Source: a virus. From it: DNA of 42,306 nucleotides. Under the pieces are notes generated by a model. The model was not told where the DNA came from, did not search any database, and was given only the letters and a program-made list of their open reading frames with translations. This document shows positions 35,691-42,306 of the stretch, in pieces. The stretch spans positions 1 to 42,306 of IMG/VR virus record IMGVR_UViG_3300048573_000091, one strand, 5' to 3'. Position numbers and translations under genes: made by a program. Every line of letters begins with the position of its first letter. Within the stretch, counting starts at the first letter, position 1.

Positions 35691-37589
35691 TTAGCCTCCT
35701 AAATAAATACAAGCCACTATCTTAACTTCGGTGGGATTACTAAATGTAATTGCTTCGCGTGATTTGGCTACAGTTTTACTACGAATAATATCATCAGATT
35801 GTGCCATTGCAACACCAGTGGTATTACTTGTAACAAGTAAAGTATCGACATCAATATCACCGTTTTCACCACAAACCTGAATTTGACCTTCACCAATTGA
35901 ATTCATCGAACCAAACCAATAATCGTTCTTGATTGCTTCGTATTGATCCGTCATTACAGGTGTGTTTACATTATCGATTTCGATCCAGTGGTCTATAAAC
36001 GCTGGTGGTGTAACACTAGACAACGGCCTTAACTGTCCAACAAACACACCTCTTGCACCTGCCTGATTAGCTGTTGTTGAAGCAGTGACCTGAAAAATCG
36101 CATTTGACCAATCGTTACGTGATATGCAAGACACATCAACGACAATTGTTCCTTCGGTAAGGGTTTCAGTAATAGGAAGTAAAATATCATGATTACCTGT
36201 AAAGGGACCATAGTTTGTTCCAGTGCCGTCTGCATAAAAATCATATCCGTTTGCAACACCTACCAAACCAGAAGTACCGTTATAGTTGTTTCTACCTCTA
36301 AGCCCATGTGCAGCACTACCTGAGTTTGTAGCACCTACAGAGCCTACAACACCTGTGGCATTAATGTTTGTATAACCTGTAATAGCATCAGTAGATGTAA
36401 AAGCTGCATTATCAAAAGCACCCACACCTCCAAATATATTACCTACTTGAACAACACCTGCCGCATTAACTGAGAAAACATACCCGTTTACAGTATTGCC
36501 ACTACCAATACCGATTGTTCCACCTCTAATATTTCCACTAATATTTAATTGTGAACCATCCCAATATAAAGCTTGAGGTGTAAATTCAACGGTTGATGTT
36601 GAACCTGTAAGATTAACTACAGAGCCTCCATAAACTGATGTAATTTGAAAAGTATCTGCTGTTACGTTTACAACAGTATAGACTTTTGTTGTTGTAATAT
36701 TACTAATAGAACCTACATTAGTAAAAGTTATTTGTGTAAAGTTTGCAAGACCATGACTTGTAGATGTGATTGTATCTGTAGATATATTAGCTGTACCATA
36801 TTTAAAAGAACCTAGAGAGAACTTATAAGTAGCACCACTATATCCTAGAAAAAAACCATTACCTGTAATATAATTAGTCTGACCACCTTTAATATGTCCA
36901 TCAGAGTTTACAGTTAGTTGGCCTGTACTTGATACAATGGACTCTAATTTTCCTACTTTTAAATTACTCAAATACGGTACATTCCAAATTGTATTACCTG
37001 TCGTTGGTGAATAAATACCGTCAGATTGATAAACAGACTCACCTGCTATAATAGTAGGTGCTGTGGCTTGCCATACTGTACCACTACCCCAAGAACTGTT
37101 TGGTGGATAACTTGCGCTACCAGTTGTTGTAATAGTCGTTGGTGTTGTGGCTAAAGAGCTTAATGTAGTTTTTGTGTAACAAATTCGTGCAGAATTTCCA
37201 GTAATACCTGCATCGCCCGGAATACCAGCTTCACCATTAAATACTTTGGTTACAGTAAGATCAGAAGTATAAATACCACCAAGATAATTTAAAGTAGCTC
37301 TAATTACAAGTACATCTGAGGTCATGTTTGCATAAGCTAGAGTCCATGTATTCCCTGATTGACCACTTGTGCTAGATACCGTACCAGATACAACAGACCA
37401 AGTAACTGTACCAGATATCTGACCTTGAAACTTAGCTTCTATCGCATAGCTTGAAGGTGTAGCTACTGTATCTACAACTTTAAAAACAGGAGCAGGCGTA
37501 GAAAAATAAATAAAATTAGACGAACTAGTACCAAGCCTAATAGCAGACGCTTGTAGTATCTTATCTTTATCGTTAATAATAGTTGCCAT
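35691..37589 (-). CDS. Tail fibre / tail-tip protein
   Basis: A 632-residue Ser/Thr/Gly-rich protein from ATG 37589, which overlaps the upstream stop (TAATG). It includes GEAGIPGDAGITGNS, a short collagen-like Gly-rich stretch (about 120-135), and a HGLANFTQITFTNVGSISN then YTVVNVTADTFQITS domain (about 285-335) common in phage tail proteins. The C-terminus (DDIIRSKTVAKSREAITF) has the look of a receptor-contacting tip. A host-recognition role is likely by position and composition. Confidence 0.68.
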   Translation of the reverse strand: MATIINDKDKILQASAIRLGTSSSNFIYFSTPAPVFKVVDTVATPSSYAIEAKFQGQISGTVTWSVVSGTVSSTSGQSGNTWTLAYANMTSDVLVIRATLNYLGGIYTSDLTVTKVFNGEAGIPGDAGITGNSARICYTKTTLSSLATTPTTITTTGSASYPPNSSWGSGTVWQATAPTIIAGESVYQSDGIYSPTTGNTIWNVPYLSNLKVGKLESIVSSTGQLTVNSDGHIKGGQTNYITGNGFFLGYSGATYKFSLGSFKYGTANISTDTITSTSHGLANFTQITFTNVGSISNITTTKVYTVVNVTADTFQITSVYGGSVVNLTGSTSTVEFTPQALYWDGSQLNISGNIRGGTIGIGSGNTVNGYVFSVNAAGVVQVGNIFGGVGAFDNAAFTSTDAITGYTNINATGVVGSVGATNSGSAAHGLRGRNNYNGTSGLVGVANGYDFYADGTGTNYGPFTGNHDILLPITETLTEGTIVVDVSCISRNDWSNAIFQVTASTTANQAGARGVFVGQLRPLSSVTPPAFIDHWIEIDNVNTPVMTDQYEAIKNDYWFGSMNSIGEGQIQVCGENGDIDVDTLLVTSNTTGVAMAQSDDIIRSKTVAKSREAITFSNPTEVKIVACIYLGG

Positions 37590-39121
37590 TAAATCAGCAC
37601 CTCCAATGTTATAAAGCCAATATCCCAATCAATCTCTATTGAGATAATCTGAGCATATACACCTGATGTTAATCCAAATCTTTTATGTTTTACAGTAACC
37701 ATATCACCTAACTGTAATTGTAAAAACTTACTTGTTGCAATAAAACGATAAACATATCTAGGTGTACTCCACAGATTTACTAAACGAGTAGCTTCTGCAG
37801 TAACTTGTCCTGATGCATCAGTAAGCATTAAAGTATTCTTTTGTTCAGGCAAAGCATCAAGCTTGTACAATGCTTGTGCTGTAGTATTTGTATATGTTTT
37901 ACTTAACCATTCACCTGACATCAAATCCTTATGTGCAGATGGAATACCTGTTAAAAGGTTATCCTGCACTGTCCAGTTCTTGCAAAAACCTAGTTTACTT
38001 GTTGCCATAATTTCTGGTTTTTGACTTACGGCCAGACTGTTTTGAATAATATAATCATCCGTAATGGTTTCAGTTCCAGCTACAGGTATCGTTACTTTTA
38101 ATAACCTTAGTAAACCAGAACGTGAAGCAACTAACTGAGCACCTACACTAGCTGCTAATTCTTGACATACGCTGATTAAGTTATCTTTTGCACTAATATA
38201 AATACCAACTGCTTGTGGATGATTAGTTTGAAACGTGTTGAAATTGGTCAAATCAATGTCTGCATCTGTAATGGTTCCAGCAATACTAGGATTACCGAAA
38301 CTTTTTATAATGCGTTTGATGATGTTAGAAACGGTATTGTTATAAGTCGGATTTTTATCGCCCTGTACTGAACAAGTGATAGCACCGGCAGGATTCTTTA
38401 AAAGCTTAAAAGTTCCTTTAACTAAGTCAACTGTATAACCTGAAGAAATAATCAAAGGAACACCATTGTCTCGTACTTCGATGATACTTTCAATTGGCCC
38501 ATCGTTTACCATGAACTCAAGAGTTGTTGGATCAATAAGCAACGGTGTAATATTAAATACCTCACCAAATACCAAAGGTTTTACCTGTTCTTTATTTGGA
38601 TTATCATATACTGCAGTAGAAACAATACTACCTTGATAGTAGTTACCAAGTACTTTATCAGTAATCGGAGTATTGAGCTTTTGCATTATATCTCGCAGTT
38701 GTAAATTAATAGTATCTTTATCACTAGAATTCACATCTGCTACTATACCTGAAAAAATCTTAGTAAAATCTGCACGAACAAACTTAGGATCACCAATATA
38801 GATAGAAATTGCTCTACCTTGCCATGCTGCTTTTAACCAATTGTCGTACTCACCATTTGTATTGTCAATGGAGATATCACCGTAGCTTAAAGAACCTGCA
38901 CCATTCAATGAAAGATTCTCTGTAAAATTTACAGCAGTTTTTAAAAGCGGTAAATAAGTTGTATTACTTGGAGAATCACTTGCACCAGTTACGTATTGAA
39001 TATTACTCAAATACAGATTAGTTTCTGTACCCGAAATATTTGCTGAGACTTCTACAAGCATACAACGAATTGCGGTAGGGTCTTCTAGCCACGCTTGAAA
39101 TTGAGCGTTAGTTAATGCCAT
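37589..39121 (-). CDS. Tail protein, possible tail hub / tip protein
   Basis: A 510-residue protein from ATG 39121 with SD AAGGAAG. It is beta-rich throughout, with YGDISIDNTNGEYDNWLKAA and a DFTKIFSGIVADV segment near the N-terminus, typical of tail proteins that sit after the tape measure in siphoviruses. A later FLQLQLGDMVTVKHKRFGL block resembles the C-terminal part of hub/tip proteins. No enzymatic motif. Confidence 0.65.
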   Translation of the reverse strand: MALTNAQFQAWLEDPTAIRCMLVEVSANISGTETNLYLSNIQYVTGASDSPSNTTYLPLLKTAVNFTENLSLNGAGSLSYGDISIDNTNGEYDNWLKAAWQGRAISIYIGDPKFVRADFTKIFSGIVADVNSSDKDTINLQLRDIMQKLNTPITDKVLGNYYQGSIVSTAVYDNPNKEQVKPLVFGEVFNITPLLIDPTTLEFMVNDGPIESIIEVRDNGVPLIISSGYTVDLVKGTFKLLKNPAGAITCSVQGDKNPTYNNTVSNIIKRIIKSFGNPSIAGTITDADIDLTNFNTFQTNHPQAVGIYISAKDNLISVCQELAASVGAQLVASRSGLLRLLKVTIPVAGTETITDDYIIQNSLAVSQKPEIMATSKLGFCKNWTVQDNLLTGIPSAHKDLMSGEWLSKTYTNTTAQALYKLDALPEQKNTLMLTDASGQVTAEATRLVNLWSTPRYVYRFIATSKFLQLQLGDMVTVKHKRFGLTSGVYAQIISIEIDWDIGFITLEVLI

Positions 39122-39142
39122 ATCTTCCTTTATAATATGTGA

Positions 39143-39172
39143 ATAACCCACTGCCGTTAAACAGTGGGTTAT
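39143..39172 (-). repeat. 11-bp perfect hairpin between tape measure and next tail gene
   Basis: ATAACCCACTG (39143-39153) and CAGTGGGTTAT (39162-39172) with an 8-base loop. No T run follows on the minus strand, so partial termination or mRNA processing is more likely than full termination. Confidence 0.75.
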
Positions 39173-39174
39173 CT

Positions 39175-42100
39175 TTATTTAAGTTTTACACTTTCGCGTA
39201 CTTTTGAGTTCCAGTTAGTTTCTTTACTTGTTTCGTTAATAGCAGTATTAATACTATCAGCGTTACGTTGTTGAGCATCTATATTGGAAACTACAATTGT
39301 AGCAGTTTCTTTAGACTGTTGTTCACGAAGTTCAACTATCTCTTGTCTTAGATTTCTGATTTCAGTTACTAATACAACATTAGTTTCATTTCTATCATTT
39401 AAGCTTTGGAACAATCTTGTGTTATCTGCTGCTGGTACGATTCGTTCACCTTTGTGAATCTGAGCGTACATATCAGAAGGAACATAGTTTGTGCCTTGAG
39501 CAAAACCGGGTATTGTCGCTGGTGCTGTTCCTGCTACAATTTGCTTTGCCAATTCAGTACCACCTTCAAGAGATACTGCACTTCTGGCAAAAGCCATTAC
39601 AATTTCTTCTTTAGGTACGCCTTGAATTAGTGCTGACATCCAGTGTTGTACACCTTCTGCTTCACCCACCCGATTAGCTAATGATGAATATAGTTTTTGA
39701 ATTTTTGCTTCTGGACTAGTGCTGATGCTTTCGGAAATTTGACTAAAGGTGCTACCTGAATTAACAGAGTTAGTCCAAAACGCTTCACCACCAGCTTCAG
39801 GATCACGTCCTAGAAACTTCTGGTATAATGCAGTAATTTCATCTTTGATTAACTTACCTACGTTTGCTTGAGCTACTGCTAAATTATCAACTGCTTGGGC
39901 TACAGATAATGTAGCTTTGTTAATCAGATTTAAAGCACTAAGTTGTTTTTCAGCGTCAGAACTTTGTTTGTCTAATTCGTCTGCAGTACTTGTCAATGCA
40001 CGTTGAACTAAGTTAAAGTCCTCGGTGTACTGAGAAGAACTTGCGTTATACATACGAGATGCATTCAAGAACGCCGTTGCAGAACCTTGTAGTTGAGCAA
40101 GTGCAGCATCTTTCTTAGCAATCTCTTCAGTAGTAACAGCAGAACCTGTTGCTGTAGCAAGTATAGCGTCAAATTGACCTTTTGATTCAGTGTACTGTTG
40201 TCCCGGTGTAAGTGTAGTACTAGAACCTAACAAGAGAGACTGACTAAACTGTCGTAAAGACTCTGCGTTCTTTTTCAGACTAGACACAGTATTTTTAATT
40301 GTTTCACCTTCTCTATTACGAGCTTCAGTTAAATCGTCCTGAGCAGACTTAACATCTTCTAAAGCAAAGATATAATTCTGTGTTGATTTAAACACTGGAT
40401 CAGTAGCATCTAAAACAGATGCTCTTTGAGCTGCGAGAATTTGTTCAGGTGTTCCAGTTAATTTTAGAATTTGCATCTGCATATCTTTTAACGTAGAACT
40501 TAGATCAGTAGTAGCATTATCTGCAGCTTCTGCTACAGGTACTAACTCGGCAAAAGCGTATTGTAATCCTAACAAGTTTTTAACAAGATTTGTATCGCCT
40601 GCTTTTTGTGCAGTTAATACCATTTGTTTAAACTCTTCACGGGTAGTTGGTAAAGCCAAGTTTAGTTTACTAAATTCAGTTGTTAAATCTTTACTTAAAT
40701 TAGCAAGTTTTTCTTCTTGTGTAAAAAAGTTCTCATAGAAGAAGTTAAATGTATTTTTAAGTTCTTCAAGAGTAGTACCAGCTCCAAGAAGAATCTCTGC
40801 AAGCGCATCTCCTGATTTGCTTAAAACTTCATTTATTTTAGCAACTCTTTGTTCATCACTTAAACTATCCAACACTAAACCTAGCTGTTCAATATCAGGG
40901 TGAACTTTTACATCACCAACTGCCATTGTAAAACTTTTAATATTATCCACAGAAAATCCTAAAGATTCTGTTAATCGAACAGTAGCTGATCTGATAGATA
41001 AGAAAGCAGTTTCTAAAGCATTTGTTGCTTCTGTAGCACCCTGAGAAACAGCACTGTAAGATGGTCCATTGAACAGAGTTCCACTTGTACGATTTAGAGC
41101 ATAAGACTGAAGATCACCAGTACCAAGCGTACCAGTAATTCCACCACCTACTGTTTTAGTTGATTTAAACATTCCAAGGGCATTTAGAGCAGCCACAGCG
41201 GCTAATACATATGGTCCTGCGGTAGCTGCCATCTGACTTGCTGATGCGGTTGTACCGGCTGCCTGTGCTGTAGCGTAAGCACCTTGTGCTCCAAATGCAC
41301 CTGTTTGTGATGCTAACATGGCAGCTTGAGAACCTGCTGCAATATTGGTAGTACCTATAGCAGCACCATACACAGCACTGTTACCAAATAAGCTTGCACC
41401 ATATGCGGCTGCACTATTACCAAGAGTACTACCTAATATAGAACTACCTGCGGAGCTTGACCCACCTCCAATAACACCTTGCATGAAACTACCAAGAGTA
41501 GCATCAACAACAGCTTTAACTACGATTGTAATTGGCTTTTTAAGTTCAGCTACAATTAAATCACGTAACTTAGTACGACCAGCTTTACCACCTTCAATTA
41601 GTCCTGTTAATACAGCGTCAGTTAAACCATCAGAGATTCTATTGTATTCTGCTAATTGCTTTTCAACAAAGTCGTTTGCAATTTCAGTGTTGATATTCTT
41701 AGTCCTATCTGCGAATCTTTGGTAAGCTTGAGATTGAAGATCACCAATATCCTGACCGTTATTTAAACTCTTTAACTTATCAATTGCAGCTAATTCTTTA
41801 GCTAGTAAAAGTTCAGCTTGTCTTGTTTTAACGGCTTTCTTGCGTTCTTGATCTGTTTTACCAATCAACGTACTTTGAAACATTAACTCATCTGATTCTT
41901 CTTTAACTGCTTTATTTAATTCGATAGAATTATCAATTGCATTAAACAAAGCATCATCTCTTTTAGCTTGAAGCTTTACATAATCATCATAGATTTGCTT
42001 TTGAATAGCTCTTTGTTTTGTTAACTCATTGGCAACTAACTCTTCAGCATGCGCCTGTTCAATAGCATTCGCAATTTTTATTCTTTGTTGTACAGGATAA

Positions 42101-42306
42101 TTTTTAAAATCAGGGTCAGAGAAAATATCTAATGCTAATTTTTGTGCTTTAGTATACTCTTCTTGTTCCTTAATTGCTGAATTATTTAAAACTGAAATTC
42201 TAGATAAATACTTTTCAGATTCAGCAAGTAATCTCAATCGTTCTTTTTCTTCGTCAGTCTTAGGAGCTTTTTCTTTTTTAATTCTATCTTCAATTTCTTT
42301 CGCTGC
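39175..42306 (-). CDS. Tape measure protein, partial (N-terminus off the right edge)
   Basis: An open frame of 1043 residues continues through the right edge with no start. The upstream part is coiled coil (KEIEDRIKKEKAPKTDEEKE). A hydrophobic Gly/Ala-rich region (about 250-380) could be the segment that enters the membrane. Near the C-terminus LYQKFLGRDPEAGGEAFW through SISTSPEAKIQ matches a DUF4214 domain, followed by GTNYVPSDMYAQIHKGERIV, a common C-terminal signature of tape measure proteins. It sets tail length and helps DNA entry. Codon positions are consistent with one intact frame. Confidence 0.88.
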   Translation of the reverse strand, partial: AAKEIEDRIKKEKAPKTDEEKERLRLLAESEKYLSRISVLNNSAIKEQEEYTKAQKLALDIFSDPDFKNYPVQQRIKIANAIEQAHAEELVANELTKQRAIQKQIYDDYVKLQAKRDDALFNAIDNSIELNKAVKEESDELMFQSTLIGKTDQERKKAVKTRQAELLLAKELAAIDKLKSLNNGQDIGDLQSQAYQRFADRTKNINTEIANDFVEKQLAEYNRISDGLTDAVLTGLIEGGKAGRTKLRDLIVAELKKPITIVVKAVVDATLGSFMQGVIGGGSSSAGSSILGSTLGNSAAAYGASLFGNSAVYGAAIGTTNIAAGSQAAMLASQTGAFGAQGAYATAQAAGTTASASQMAATAGPYVLAAVAALNALGMFKSTKTVGGGITGTLGTGDLQSYALNRTSGTLFNGPSYSAVSQGATEATNALETAFLSIRSATVRLTESLGFSVDNIKSFTMAVGDVKVHPDIEQLGLVLDSLSDEQRVAKINEVLSKSGDALAEILLGAGTTLEELKNTFNFFYENFFTQEEKLANLSKDLTTEFSKLNLALPTTREEFKQMVLTAQKAGDTNLVKNLLGLQYAFAELVPVAEAADNATTDLSSTLKDMQMQILKLTGTPEQILAAQRASVLDATDPVFKSTQNYIFALEDVKSAQDDLTEARNREGETIKNTVSSLKKNAESLRQFSQSLLLGSSTTLTPGQQYTESKGQFDAILATATGSAVTTEEIAKKDAALAQLQGSATAFLNASRMYNASSSQYTEDFNLVQRALTSTADELDKQSSDAEKQLSALNLINKATLSVAQAVDNLAVAQANVGKLIKDEITALYQKFLGRDPEAGGEAFWTNSVNSGSTFSQISESISTSPEAKIQKLYSSLANRVGEAEGVQHWMSALIQGVPKEEIVMAFARSAVSLEGGTELAKQIVAGTAPATIPGFAQGTNYVPSDMYAQIHKGERIVPAADNTRLFQSLNDRNETNVVLVTEIRNLRQEIVELREQQSKETATIVVSNIDAQQRNADSINTAINETSKETNWNSKVRESVKLK

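Noticed and set aside
41345-41725. 126-residue plus-strand ORF inside the tape measure gene
   Set aside because: It is antisense to a continuous coding frame, low in complexity and lacks an SD.
1-42306. CRISPR array or integrase/attachment site
   Set aside because: No regularly spaced direct repeats of CRISPR type and no tyrosine or serine recombinase motif was seen; the 15-residue repeats at 10217-10576 are coding.

Overview
The window is a stretch of a tailed bacteriophage genome, AT-rich by eye, with tightly packed short genes, many ATGA start/stop overlaps and Shine-Dalgarno (SD) starts. The host is almost certainly Gram-negative: the lysis block has an inner-membrane spanin with a nested outer-membrane spanin lipoprotein, and two further lipoproteins are encoded. 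A long tape-measure gene followed by tail-tip-like genes suggests a siphovirus. No integrase, repressor, terminase, portal, capsid or phage RNA polymerase gene is visible. Most recognisable promoters are sigma70-like (TTGATT/TTGCAA with TATAAT/TACAAT, often with an extended TG), so early and middle transcription probably uses host RNA polymerase.

Layout. (1) 1-6418, minus strand: a metallophosphoesterase cut by the left edge, a T4 Rnl1-type RNA ligase and a polynucleotide-kinase-type P-loop protein (an RNA repair pair), two cytidine/deoxycytidylate deaminase-fold proteins, and small genes of unknown function. (2) 6419-6727: a divergent control region with back-to-back promoters and a cluster of five TAACTTCAGTTA-type repeats. 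(3) 6728-33265, plus strand: small early genes, an SPFH/prohibitin-like lipoprotein, ATP-dependent DNA ligase, a second RNA ligase broken by a frameshift, and a T7-like replication set (primase-helicase, family A DNA polymerase, acidic-tailed SSB, 5'-3' exonuclease, endonuclease VII). A MazG-like protein, a DUF5664-like nucleotide hydrolase, class I ribonucleotide reductase (nrdB, nrdA) and a thioredoxin-like reductant follow. (4) 33277-33328: a terminator between convergent gene sets. (5) 33327-42306, minus strand: lysis genes (nested Rz/Rz1, SAR lysozyme, two small membrane proteins) downstream of tail-tip/fibre genes and a tape-measure gene cut by the right edge.

The dominant accessory theme is homing endonucleases. 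I count eight probable free-standing genes (HNH, GIY-YIG plus HNH, zinc-finger plus PD-(D/E)XK/Vsr-like), most lying beside replication, nucleotide or RNA repair genes. In the three whose arginine codons I read, AGA/AGG dominates, whereas the DNA polymerase uses mainly CGN.

The most interesting signals are in their leaders. One gene (14948) has its promoter inside a 14-bp hairpin that hides its SD in read-through mRNA. Another (19556) has a similar weaker hairpin and a tRNA-Arg(UCU) whose acceptor stem is extended to 21 perfect base pairs. Two divergent HNH genes are carried on the same promoter / leader-terminator / ORF / terminator cassette in opposite orientations. A structured tRNA-containing interval follows at 20573-20915. 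All functional calls rest on reading motifs by eye; no database search was run.
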